From: JBBDNV01 sp040877415
Lineage (GTDB): Bacteria; Planctomycetota; Planctomycetia; Pirellulales; PALSA-1355
Assembly (NCBI GenBank): GCA_040877415.1
Contig: JBBDNV010000038.1
Location: 1 to 36,712, forward strand
Length of the DNA: 36,712 nucleotides
Reading direction: 5' to 3'
The number at the start of each line of letters is the position of its first letter. The stretch's first letter is position 1. Below are positions 17,452 to 24,048 of this stretch, one piece after another. The position numbers and the translations under genes were made by a program. The notes below the pieces were generated by a model that saw only the letters and a list, made by a program, of their open reading frames with translations, was not told the DNA's origin and did not search any database.

Positions 17452-17852
17452 GGGAGGCTCCCTGCGCTGCGCGCGGTGAAAGAAAGTAAAATCTGCCGAT
17501 TCGGAAAAAAACGGTTGCGGCGAGGGTTCCTCGCCGCCCCATGGTAAACACTCGCATGCTTCGGGCCGCCGGTCAAGCCGAAACGCGCGGCGGTCCGCGA
17601 AACGACGCATCGCTCGGTTAGACACCCTATCGGCCAAAAGGTTCACGTTTTGCCGACCCTTTCTTGCCGGCATCTGCCGAACAGCCAGTAACTAACTGTG
17701 CTTTTAGCCGTCGATGGAAGGCCCGCCACCCACGGAACCTCACGAGGCCATCCGGCGACAAATTGGGCAGCTTGACGGCCGGTTGGTGAAGCTCTAACGT
17801 CTAATGCCGGACGAGTTTACTTATCGAATCTCAACGCACTTGAGGCCCCCGA
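17452..17852. other. Intergenic region before the aldolase gene
   Basis: About 400 bp between divergent genes. It contains a weak promoter candidate (listed) and a 27-codon frame at 17714 that I do not accept. No hairpin of note and no RNA gene recognised. Confidence 0.5.
17772..17800 (+). promoter_or_regulatory. Candidate promoter for the HpcH/HpaI aldolase gene
   Basis: TTGACG (17772-17777), 17 bp, TAACGT (17795-17800). Good -35, weak -10. It would give a leader of about 45 nt before the ATG at 17853. Confidence 0.35.
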
Positions 17853-18632
17853 ATGGCTGGTTTTTTCAAGAACCTTTTGGCCACCGACAAGCTCATTCGC
17901 GTCTTTTGCAGCGGCCGGCTGGTCCATCCGATTTCGATCCAAATGTTCGGGCTTGCCGGGGGCTACGATGGATTCTGGCTCGATGAGGAGCATGCCGGCA
18001 TTTCCACCGAGCAGATCACGATGGCCGCCTTGGTTGGCCGGGCATGCGGCCTGGGAAGCTTTTTGCGGCTGCCGGTGACCAGTTATGCCGCGGTCACGCA
18101 GGCCCTGGAGTCGGGGGTCGACGGCGTGATGGCGGCCCAGGTTGGTTCGGCGGCCGAAGCGGAGAAATTCGTCACCTGGGCCAAGTACGCGCCGCGCGGC
18201 GTGCGCGGTCTGAATACGCAGGGAGCAGACGCCCATTTTACGCACAAGTCGCAGTTGGAACTGGCGCGCGACGCCAACCGCGACCATTTCGTCGCCATTC
18301 AAATCGAGACGCTGGGCGCTCTGGAGGAAGTCGACGCGATCGCGGGCATCGACGACGTTGACCTGCTCTTCGTGGGCCCGGCCGATTTGTCGCAAGCGCT
18401 GGGCGTGTTGGGACAACCGGAGCACGAGAAGATGTGGAACGCCATCGATCGCGTGGCCGCGGCCTGTCGCAAGCACGGCAAGGGCTGGGGCATCGTTCCG
18501 GCCGGACCGGCCTACGCCGATCGCTGCGTCGAAAAAGGCTGTCGCATGATCAACTTTGGCAGCGACGTGATGGCGATGCGGCTGGGCGTGCAATCGCTCA
18601 AGACGATGTTCGCCAGTCAATTCAGTGGCTAG
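17853..18632 (+). CDS. HpcH/HpaI family aldolase
   Basis: 259 residues, a metal-dependent class II aldolase of the HpcH/HpaI (citrate lyase beta-like) superfamily, which cleaves or forms bonds between pyruvate or a similar oxoacid and an aldehyde. Visible family features are FWLDEEHAGI with the catalytic-type His47, LRLP with Arg72, QIET with the metal ligand Glu152, and VGPADLS with the second metal ligand Asp178. Length is normal. The start ATG at 17853 follows a GAGG-containing stretch. The original 5' end of a Gfo/Idh/MocA oxidoreductase gene follows 134 bp downstream (18767), so the two probably formed one catabolic unit before the insertion described below. The true substrate cannot be read from sequence. 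Confidence 0.88.
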   Translation: MAGFFKNLLATDKLIRVFCSGRLVHPISIQMFGLAGGYDGFWLDEEHAGISTEQITMAALVGRACGLGSFLRLPVTSYAAVTQALESGVDGVMAAQVGSAAEAEKFVTWAKYAPRGVRGLNTQGADAHFTHKSQLELARDANRDHFVAIQIETLGALEEVDAIAGIDDVDLLFVGPADLSQALGVLGQPEHEKMWNAIDRVAAACRKHGKGWGIVPAGPAYADRCVEKGCRMINFGSDVMAMRLGVQSLKTMFASQFSG

Positions 18633-18766
18633 TGGTCAGTGGCTGGAACCGTTTTCCGATCATGCGCGGCGACCGTATGCCCAAGCGGCTAGAATCGTGG
18701 AGTTGGGACAAATCGTGCACATGATCCATTGGTCGTTTCGCGTCGCGGCATAGGAGCTTGCGTCGA

Positions 18767-18826
18767 ATGGTGCGAGTCGGAATAGCCGGCCTCGGCTTCA
18801 TGGGCATTGAGCCTTTTGAAATCTAA
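18767..18826 (+). pseudogene. Stub of the native 5' end of the Gfo/Idh/MocA oxidoreductase gene
   Basis: The ATG at 18767 has GGAG ten bases upstream and encodes MVRVGIAGLGFMG before running into unrelated sequence and a stop at 18824-18826 (19 codons in all). The same 13-residue start, with Leu for Val at position 2, begins the full oxidoreductase gene at 22592. Of codons 2-11, eight differ between the copies and seven of these changes are synonymous; the stub uses GC-rich third positions like the host genes, the other copy AT-rich ones. The copies share ATGGGCAT (18800-18807 and 22625-22632) and diverge right after it. I read this as the displaced native gene start, cut off by the inserted DNA. 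Confidence 0.8.
18800..18807 (+). repeat. Left copy of the 8-bp junction repeat (attL-like)
   Basis: ATGGGCAT, codons 12-14 of the oxidoreductase stub. It is the last sequence shared with the reconstituted gene start before the two diverge, so the crossover or target duplication is probably here. Confidence 0.6.
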
Positions 18827-18840
18827 ACCGCATTTCAAAA
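18814..18840. repeat. 9-bp perfect inverted repeat at the left end of the insert
   Basis: TTTTGAAAT (18814-18822) and ATTTCAAAA (18832-18840), separated by 9 bp, begin only seven bases inside the junction. Such a dyad next to a crossover site resembles core-type recombinase binding arms. A GTTTCACG at 18849-18856 recurs inverted near the right end. The role is inferred. Confidence 0.5.
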
Positions 18841-19118
18841 ACCCCGTTGTTTCACGTTTCAATGTTGCATTTCTTTTCGCCCATGAAGCAATTATTGGAA
18901 AGGAACTCCCACAAAGAATTCAAAACCACCCCCAAATCTCATTTCAGGGCACTCGCCGGAATCCTGAAAGCCATCCCGTTGCAAGTCGGTCCCGTGACGT
19001 GGAAACCGGGACTGCATTCGCCCACGCAAAAGTTTGCTCTGCCCGTTCGTGTTGGCATTTTCGGGGCTAACGTTAGAGTGGATTGAAAAGCCAGCACCCG
19101 CCACGGAAAGGCATCTCC
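18827..19118. other. AT-rich left-end region of the insert, no accepted gene
   Basis: About 290 bp with two overlapping plus-strand frames (about 18807-19070 and 18847-19086), neither with a ribosome binding site or a recognisable product. It contains CAAAGAATTC (18912-18921), repeated at the right end (22494-22503), and a 10-bp palindrome CTAACGTTAG at 19067-19076, about 40 bp before the PLD-like gene, which could be an operator. Probably recombination and control sequence. Confidence 0.45.
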
Positions 19119-19955
19119 ATGACCACGAAAACCAGAGAGCAGCAGCGAGACGATTTGCTTGAGCAACTCTATTTTCTAGTTGCGCCCATCAAGCAAATCC
19201 TTGAGGATGAAGACGATTGGCGTCCAAAAATTAAACACCTTAGGGCAGTGTTTCGGCCCCAGGGAAGCGCCTTGGAAATTCCCCTTAGGGATTTCGGCAT
19301 CATTAGAGGCATACGATACGAAGCAGAAACTAACAGAGTAAGCAGTTTCGTGGGTCAAATTGGATCTTTTCTTGATCGTCTGGAATCAACTTCATCCGAC
19401 CCTAGCACCCGCCGATCTTGCTGTGACGAGTTTAAGGAACTTTTGTCTCGCACAAAGGAAGCAATAAAAAATATCCCGTGCGATACACCAGATTTTATTT
19501 TGGAGGCCAATCGACCGTTTGACGCTTACTGTCGATTGCGAAGTTTGTTTCAAGGCGCAAGCAAACGAGTGGAATTGTTTGACCCGTATTCCAGTGCCGA
19601 CGTTTTCTATCGTTATTTGTGGGAGGTTGATCCATCGGTTGACATCGTCATTGTCACCAGTGAACACAACCTCAAAGGCGTCGTTAGAGCCGATTTTATT
19701 TCAGTATCTCAATTGTTTGCGGCGCAGCGTCCAACAACGTATACGCTGATTATGAATCCCAACATTCACGACAGGCATTTGCGTTTGGATAATGCAATCT
19801 GCCACCTTGGGGGTTCAATCAAAGATGCTGGAAAGAGAACCCCATACACTTGCACTCAACAGGATGCAACTCCCGCAACCACAACCAAACTAGATGATTT
19901 GAGGGACAACGGCACGATATGGTTCAGCAAGACAATAGGGCATAGAACCAGTTGA
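19119..19955 (+). CDS. PLD-like domain protein, cargo of the insert
   Basis: 278 residues. The N-terminal half is helical and charged. The C-terminal half (about 130-245) looks like one phospholipase D-type unit: strand VELFDPYSS, strand DIVIVTSE, then NIHDRHLRLDNAICHLGGSIKDAGK (split here: NIHDRHLRLD at 216-224 and HLGGSIKDAGK at 229-239). The usual HxK is replaced by HDR-H, a variation I associate with a PLD-like group having an HDR-x4-D and SLKD pattern; whether it is catalytic is unclear. Such domains occur in nucleases and in some mobile-element or defence proteins. The ATG at 19119 is preceded by a GGAAAGG stretch; an ATG at 19083 is less likely. Codon use is AT-rich compared with the host. 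A terminator follows the gene. Confidence 0.6.
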   Translation: MTTKTREQQRDDLLEQLYFLVAPIKQILEDEDDWRPKIKHLRAVFRPQGSALEIPLRDFGIIRGIRYEAETNRVSSFVGQIGSFLDRLESTSSDPSTRRSCCDEFKELLSRTKEAIKNIPCDTPDFILEANRPFDAYCRLRSLFQGASKRVELFDPYSSADVFYRYLWEVDPSVDIVIVTSEHNLKGVVRADFISVSQLFAAQRPTTYTLIMNPNIHDRHLRLDNAICHLGGSIKDAGKRTPYTCTQQDATPATTTKLDDLRDNGTIWFSKTIGHRTS

Positions 19956-20006
19956 ATGATTCCCCCCGGAAAGTGGAAGTGGCGAGCGTTGGCTAAAGAC
20001 TCGATT

Positions 20007-20042
20007 ACCCGTCCGGGGATGGGAACCCTTGGGACGGGTTTT
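20007..20042 (+). terminator. Rho-independent-type terminator after the PLD-like gene
   Basis: ACCCGTCC (20007-20014) pairs perfectly with GGACGGGT (20032-20039), followed by a run of four T (20039-20042). It lies about 50 bp after the stop codon. The T run is short but position and stem fit a terminator. Confidence 0.6.
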
Positions 20043-20070
20043 CCATTCATTGAGGGCAAGGTGACCTGCT

Positions 20071-20101
20071 GTTGAAAAACTGATCCATCGGTTATGAAGG
20101 T
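20071..20101 (+). repeat. Left terminal inverted repeat of the IS3-family element
   Basis: 31 bp beginning GTTGAAAAACTG and ending GGTTATGAAGGT; matches the right end in reverse complement at 24 of 31 positions by eye, including a perfect 12-bp inner block. Confidence 0.7.
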
Positions 20102-20133
20102 CTTTAAGCCCTTTGGGCAAGGAGACCTTTGAG

Positions 20134-20418
20134 ATGATCCGACGTAGGAAGCGGCATTCGCCGGAGCAGATCGTGCACAAGTTGCGCGACGCAGATGCGA
20201 TGCTCAATGCGGGCAAGGACCTGGCCGCCGTGTTGCAGACCTTGGAGGTCAGCCAGTCGACGTTCGATCGCTGGCGCAACCAGTACGGCGGCATAAAGGC
20301 CCCAGAGGCCCGACGGCTCAAGGAACTGGACGACGAGAACCGCTGGCTGAAGCATATCGTGGCCAACCAAGCCTTGGACATCCAGATGCTGAATCACGTT
20401 GCGGAGGGAAACTGGTGA
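20134..20418 (+). CDS. IS3-family transposase OrfA
   Basis: 94 residues beginning MIRRRKRHSPEQIVHKLRDAD. It contains a helix-turn-helix (about residues 5-50, with QTLEVSQSTFDRWRNQYGG as the recognition part) and a C-terminal leucine-zipper-like helix (LKELDDENRWLKHIVANQALD), as in OrfA proteins of the IS3 family, which bind the element's ends and multimerise. AAGGAGA lies eight bases before the ATG. The stop codon overlaps the start of OrfB (GTGA), and OrfB is in the -1 frame. In many IS3 elements a -1 ribosomal frameshift makes an OrfAB fusion transposase; here the short overlap also allows coupled translation. Confidence 0.9.
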   Translation: MIRRRKRHSPEQIVHKLRDADAMLNAGKDLAAVLQTLEVSQSTFDRWRNQYGGIKAPEARRLKELDDENRWLKHIVANQALDIQMLNHVAEGNW

Positions 20419-21338
20419 GCCCTTCCCGGAAGCGGGCCGCGGTCTGCGGGCTTCAACAGAAGTTTGCAGCTTCCGAGCGAAGGGCGTGCGAGGTATTGAA
20501 TCAACCGCGGAGTTGTCAGCGTTACCAGGTTAAGCCGCGCGACGACGAGCCGAAACTGATCGAGCGGATGCGTGACTTGGCGCGCAGGCGCCCGCGCTTC
20601 GGTTATCGCCGGATCGCGGCGCTGTTGCGTCGCGAAGCGTGGAGCGCGAGCGAGACCAGGGTGTTTCGGCTGTGGCGACAGGAGGGGCTGAAAGTGCCGC
20701 AAAAGAAGCGAAAACGCCGGCGTTTGGGCAGCAGCGCGAATGGTTGCGATCGACGACGGACCGAGCACAAAGACCACGTCTGGTGCTGGGATTTTGTATT
20801 CGATCGCACGGCCTCGGGCAGCGCGCTCAAATGGCTGTCGATCGTCGATGAGTACACCAGGGAGTGCCTGGCCTTGAAGGTCGATCGCAGCATCACCAGC
20901 GAGGACGTGATCGATACGCTAGCCGAGCTGTTTGCCATGCGCGGCGTGCCACGGTGCATCCGCAGCGACAACGGTCCGGAGTTCATCGCGCATGCGATTC
21001 GCCGCTGGCTGGCCCAGGTGGATGTGCAAACGCTGTATGTCGCACCAGGCAGTCCCTGGGAAAACGGCTACGCCGAGAGTTTCCACAGTCGCGTGCGTGA
21101 CGAGTTCCTGGCCCTGGAGATCTTCGACAACCTGCGTGCAGCCCGCGAGCTGACGGCTGCTTGGAAGGAGGATTACAACTACCACCGACCGCACGGCTCG
21201 CTGGGCTACCAGACCCCCACCCAGTTTGCCGCCGCGTGTGCTGCTTCCGCTCCGGCTGCGCCTGCGCTCCAGCAGCACACGCGAAGAGACGAAGAAGACG
21301 AAGAACGAGTACCTTTTCCCCAACCCGTACCTTCATAA
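20415..21338 (+). CDS. IS3-family transposase OrfB (DDE catalytic subunit)
   Basis: 307 residues from a GTG start. It contains the HTH_21-type region (RRPRFGYRRIAALLRREAW) and an rve integrase core with the catalytic triad Asp126 (CWDFVFD), Asp185 (IRSDNGPEF) and Glu221 (NGYAESFHSR), the last two separated by 35 residues as in the DD(35)E pattern. The C-terminus has YNYHRPHGSLGYQTP, also typical of this family. The stop codon lies inside the right inverted repeat. It appears intact, so the element could be active or recently active. Confidence 0.93.
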   Translation: MSPSRKRAAVCGLQQKFAASERRACEVLNQPRSCQRYQVKPRDDEPKLIERMRDLARRRPRFGYRRIAALLRREAWSASETRVFRLWRQEGLKVPQKKRKRRRLGSSANGCDRRRTEHKDHVWCWDFVFDRTASGSALKWLSIVDEYTRECLALKVDRSITSEDVIDTLAELFAMRGVPRCIRSDNGPEFIAHAIRRWLAQVDVQTLYVAPGSPWENGYAESFHSRVRDEFLALEIFDNLRAARELTAAWKEDYNYHRPHGSLGYQTPTQFAAACAASAPAAPALQQHTRRDEEDEERVPFPQPVPS

Positions 21339-21359
21339 CCCCTGGTACAGAAAATCAAC
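21329..21359 (-). repeat. Right terminal inverted repeat of the IS3-family element
   Basis: Mirror copy of the left end; the perfect block ACCTTCATAACC is at 21329-21340. OrfB ends inside it. Confidence 0.7.
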
Positions 21360-21380
21360 GCCGGTCAAAGGCGCACAAAA

Positions 21381-21899
21381 ATGCAAATTACTCAAATCTT
21401 GATGATGGTAATTGGTCCGTTGGTCGGCGTGCTGATTGCCCGCACACTCAGCCGCAAAGATGCGTTGGAACGATTGGCGATTGATACCTTTCATCGCCTG
21501 ATTAAAAATGTCCACGGGTATCGGTTGGCTGTTCAAGCAAACCAGACTTTGCTAATCAACGCTCGTCTTGCGCAGACTGACACTTCGGGAAAAGCGTTGG
21601 ACGAATACCACGCCAAGTTTGGTCTCGTTTTTCGTGAGCTAGAAGACGCCATAACCGCACTACAGGCAGATTCCCTCATGGTGAAAATGGCTTTCGGGAA
21701 AAAGGCAGCGGCGTTAGAAAAGGAAGTCCAAGCTTTGATTGAACTCTCGCAAATGTTTTTCACGCTCCAAACACTTCAACCCACGGATGCGGATATAAAA
21801 AGTGCCTTTGAATTGCCCATCGTCACTCACTTGGGCTTTGTTCGGCACGAAATTGAACAGTTGTGGGCGAAGGCACAAGCGCCAGACTTTGAGCCTTGA
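21381..21899 (+). CDS. Small membrane-anchored coiled-coil protein, unknown, cargo of the insert
   Basis: 172 residues. The N-terminus (MQITQILMMVIGPLVGVLIAR) is one transmembrane helix at about 4-22, followed by long amphipathic helices likely to form a coiled coil (about 25-150). I recognise no domain. The start has only a weak AAAGG upstream, and the IS element ends 21 bp before the ATG, so its original promoter may have been cut away. Codon use is AT-rich like the PLD-like gene, supporting shared foreign origin. It is convergent with the next gene, one base apart. A role with the PLD-like protein, for example membrane anchoring of an effector, is only a guess. Confidence 0.6.
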   Translation: MQITQILMMVIGPLVGVLIARTLSRKDALERLAIDTFHRLIKNVHGYRLAVQANQTLLINARLAQTDTSGKALDEYHAKFGLVFRELEDAITALQADSLMVKMAFGKKAAALEKEVQALIELSQMFFTLQTLQPTDADIKSAFELPIVTHLGFVRHEIEQLWAKAQAPDFEP

Positions 21900-21900
21900 C

Positions 21901-22254
21901 CTAACTGTTGAAGTCGTTGGAAAGCGCCAACGTCACTTCTCCCGTCTCTTCGTCGAAACTCTTGCCGACTAGATAGATGTGGTCCTGCGCTTCGTCGTTT
22001 TTCACAAACGGGATGGGCTTATAGCGGTCGAAACGCACAATCTTCGTGACCTTTTCAAAGTCGTTGGGATCGGCGGTGAACGTCAATTCGTATCGGACGT
22101 ATTCGTAGAGCGTATCCCGCCACGGTCCATTGAGCGCCCGGACTTGGTTCATAACGCCCGCAAACGTACAATCCGCTTCCGTCTCTAGGTCAAGCACCTT
22201 GATGGTTGACCGTCCGCTGTCTTCACGCTGTTGCGTTCGCTTTTGCGTACTCAT
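21901..22254 (-). CDS. Small protein of unknown function, cargo of the insert
   Basis: 117 residues beginning MSTQKRTQQREDSGRS, then a compact-looking alpha/beta part with many acidic residues (YELTFTADPNDFEKVTKIVRFD) and the C-terminus SFDEETGEVTLALSNDFNS. No membrane segment and no family that I recognise. AAGGGGG lies upstream of the ATG at a normal distance, so the start is good. A TTGACT about 70 bp upstream could be a -35. The gene is convergent with the membrane protein gene and divergent from the rebuilt oxidoreductase gene. Confidence 0.65.
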   Translation of the reverse strand: MSTQKRTQQREDSGRSTIKVLDLETEADCTFAGVMNQVRALNGPWRDTLYEYVRYELTFTADPNDFEKVTKIVRFDRYKPIPFVKNDEAQDHIYLVGKSFDEETGEVTLALSNDFNS

Positions 22255-22300
22255 TGCCGCCCCCTTTTTGTGGGTTTGATGGTCCGTTGGGCGGGGCTTA

Positions 22301-22328
22301 AAGGTATTGATGCGACACCGAAAGTCAA
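22301..22328 (-). promoter_or_regulatory. Weak promoter candidate for the small orphan gene
   Basis: On the minus strand TTGACT (22323-22328), 16 bp, TACCTT (22301-22306). Good -35, poor -10; distance to the ATG is about 47 bp. Confidence 0.3.
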
Positions 22329-22474
22329 CGCCGTCTTGGGATCACGGATATGCTTGTCGCACGGCTAGCGAATGCAAATGAACACGGTTGCCCCGAGCGG
22401 GGCTGCCGATGGTTGCTTGCACGTCCTGGCGGGGTTATAAACTTCACAATTCTCCCCCCCTCTACAGGACGGAT

Positions 22475-22509
22475 TTTCACGAAAAGAATTGCGCAAAGAA
22501 TTCGTGAAA
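22475..22509. repeat. 9-bp perfect inverted repeat near the right end of the insert
   Basis: TTTCACGAA (22475-22483) and TTCGTGAAA (22501-22509), 17 bp apart, enclosing AAAGAATT twice. The arm CGTGAAAC (22503-22510) is the reverse complement of GTTTCACG at 18849-18856 near the left end, so both ends carry the same motif in opposite orientation. This is the arrangement expected of protein binding sites at element ends. Confidence 0.5.
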
Positions 22510-22591
22510 CTGGGTGGAAATCAGGCTAGTTGGTGGAAACCGTAGAAAATTGACGTTGCGCTAAGGCGGTTCGAATAAGGGGTTTCGGAAA

Positions 22592-23635
22592 ATGCTGAGA
22601 GTGGGAATAGCTGGTCTAGGTTTTATGGGCATGATTCACTACCTGGCCTACCAGAAGGTCAAGGGAGTCAAGGTCGCGGCCATGTGCGAAACGCAGCGCG
22701 AGCGGCTGGCCGGCGATTGGCGCAAAATCAAAGGCAATTTTGGACCGGCCGGCAAGAAGATGGACTTGTCGGGCATCGACAAGTACGAACGGCTCGACGA
22801 GATGCTGGCCAGCCCGAAGCTCGACCTCGTCGACATCTGCCTGCCGCCGTCCGCGCACGCGCCGGTGGCGATCGCAGCGCTCAAGGCCGGCAAGCACGTG
22901 TTCTGCGAAAAACCGATCGCGCTCGTGGCCGCCGACGCGGCGCGGATGGTCAAAACGGCTCAGGCGGCCGGCAGGCAACTGATGATCGGGCAGGTGCTGC
23001 CGTTCTTTCCGGAATACGCGTACGCGTACAAGGCGGTCAAAAGCGGCCAATACGGCCGGCTCTTGGGCGGGCACTTCAAACGCGTCATCTCCGATCCGCT
23101 GTGGCTGGCCGATTTTTACGATCCGCGGAAAATCGGCGGGCCCATGCTCGATCTGCACGTACACGACGCGCACTTCATCCGACTCTTGTGCGGCATGCCG
23201 AAATCGGTTTTCACCACCGGCCGGATGCGCGGCGAAGTGGCCGAGTACTTCGTTTCGCAATTCGCGTTCGACGATCCGGCGCTCGTGGTGAGCGTCATGA
23301 GCGGAGTCATCGAGCAGCAGGGCCGCGCCTTTTCGGCCGGTTTCGAAATCCACCTCCAGCGGGCCACGCTGCTGTACGATTTCGCCGTCATCGGCGGCAA
23401 GCCCCAAGTCAATATGCCGCTTTCGGTGCTCACGGCCGACGGAAAAGTGGAGCGCCCCAAGATGAAATCGTCCGACCCGGTCGATTCGTTCGCCGACGAA
23501 TTGACCGAAGCCGCGGGAACGGTCAAAAGCGGCAAGCCCTCGGCGCTTCTCGACGGCCGGCTTGCGCGCGACGCGATTGTGTTGTGCCAGAAGCAGACCG
23601 AATCGATCCGCAAGCGCCGCCCGGTGGCCATTTAG
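22592..23635 (+). CDS. Gfo/Idh/MocA family oxidoreductase with an element-supplied N-terminus
   Basis: 347 residues. The Rossmann motif GIAGLGFMG is at 5-13, the catalytic-type Lys107 lies in CEKP (106-108), and the C-terminal sheet domain begins with GGPMLDLHVHDAHF, holding the usual Asp/His cluster (Asp187, His191, His194). Such enzymes oxidise or reduce sugars, inositols and related compounds with NAD(P). The start at 22592 has AAGGGG nine bases upstream. The first 11 codons use AT-rich third positions (GCT, GGT, CTA, GGT, TTT), while the body from codon 15 on is GC-rich like the host; the native start is the stub at 18767. Probable original partner: the HpcH/HpaI aldolase at 17853. Expression now depends on whatever promoter the insert provides. 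Confidence 0.92.
   Translation: MLRVGIAGLGFMGMIHYLAYQKVKGVKVAAMCETQRERLAGDWRKIKGNFGPAGKKMDLSGIDKYERLDEMLASPKLDLVDICLPPSAHAPVAIAALKAGKHVFCEKPIALVAADAARMVKTAQAAGRQLMIGQVLPFFPEYAYAYKAVKSGQYGRLLGGHFKRVISDPLWLADFYDPRKIGGPMLDLHVHDAHFIRLLCGMPKSVFTTGRMRGEVAEYFVSQFAFDDPALVVSVMSGVIEQQGRAFSAGFEIHLQRATLLYDFAVIGGKPQVNMPLSVLTADGKVERPKMKSSDPVDSFADELTEAAGTVKSGKPSALLDGRLARDAIVLCQKQTESIRKRRPVAI
22625..22632 (+). repeat. Right copy of the 8-bp junction repeat (attR-like)
   Basis: ATGGGCAT, codons 12-14 of the rebuilt oxidoreductase gene; matches 18800-18807. To its right the sequence is GC-rich host DNA. Confidence 0.6.
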
Positions 23636-23931
23636 CCCCGGCTTTGCGGGGTGATTTTCAATTCTCCATCGCTCGTCAAGTGGGCGCCGACAGCAATTCG
23701 CCGCTGTCTATGGGCCGTTCGGTTTACTCCGGCGGCGCGCTAGGGGCCGAATTTTCCATCGCCGCGCGATGGCTGTCCAGTGCGCGCACCGCGTGCGATT
23801 GGTTCGGACGGATTGTGCGGCGCGACTGATTTTTGAGCCACAGGCGGCTTAGTCGTCGCGCCGTGCACCCCCTGGCGACGCCTGTAGCGGATGTGCGGTC
23901 GCGAGGCGAAAAAAATCCGTCCGGCCGCTTT

Positions 23932-23960
23932 TTGACCGTCGCCCATTCGTGGCCTATACT
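23932..23960 (+). promoter_or_regulatory. Strong predicted sigma70-type promoter for the first S41 protease
   Basis: TTGACC (23932-23937), exactly 17 bp, TATACT (23955-23960). Ten of twelve hexamer positions fit the consensus. Transcription would start near 23967. A similar TATACT is found before the second S41 gene. Confidence 0.65.
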
Positions 23961-24048
23961 CAATTTGGCCGAAGCCCTAGACCCGCCTTTCCGGCCAAAG
24001 CTGAGAACGACATCACGGTTTCTGGCGACCGCGGCCGTCACGCACCCC

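Larger units (their letters stand above)
20071..21359 (+). mobile_element. IS3-family insertion sequence, complete, inside the insert
   Basis: Two overlapping transposase genes are bounded by imperfect 31-bp terminal inverted repeats: 20071-20101 and 21329-21359 share GTTGA, a CTG, a CCA and a perfect inner 12-bp block GGTTATGAAGGT in mirror position. The total of about 1.29 kb is typical of IS3-family elements. I find no 3-4 bp target duplication: the flanks read CTGCT and GCCGG. This may mean a deletion next to the IS or an old insertion. It sits 31 bp downstream of the PLD-gene terminator and about 20 bp before the next gene, whose promoter it may have replaced. Codon use is GC-rich, unlike the rest of the insert, so it arrived separately. 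Confidence 0.85.
22255..22591. other. Right-end region of the insert with repeats, leads into the rebuilt gene
   Basis: About 340 bp without a gene. It holds the inverted repeat at 22475-22509, the 10-bp CAAAGAATTC (22494-22503) also found at the left end, and two copies of GGTGGAAA 19 bp apart (22513-22520 and 22532-22539), which look like recombinase or excision-factor arm sites. TTGACG at 22550-22555 with AATAAG 18 bp later is a weak promoter candidate for the oxidoreductase; it would make the transcript almost leaderless. Confidence 0.5.
18800..22632. mobile_element. Inserted element that appears to rebuild the 5' end of its target gene
   Basis: The two flanks share the 8-bp direct repeat ATGGGCAT; the insert unit is about 3.8 kb. 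It has visibly lower GC than both flanks, different codon use, and genes unrelated to the surroundings: a PLD-like protein, an IS3-type IS, a small membrane protein and a small orphan protein. Its right end supplies a new ribosome binding site, ATG and 11-12 codons fused in frame to the host oxidoreductase body, so the target gene is kept intact. SXT-type elements at prfC are a known precedent for integration into a 5' coding end with replacement of the N-terminus. No tyrosine or serine recombinase is visible inside, so it may be decayed, mobilised in trans, or use an unrecognised enzyme. A decayed tandem paralogue is the main alternative explanation. Confidence 0.7.

Noticed and set aside
17714..17797. 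27-codon frame with ATG upstream of the aldolase gene
   Set aside because: Too short, no good ribosome binding site and it overlaps the candidate promoter.
18807..19086. Two overlapping plus-strand frames at the left end of the insert
   Set aside because: They start at weak codons without ribosome binding sites, have no recognisable product and lie in a repeat-bearing end region.
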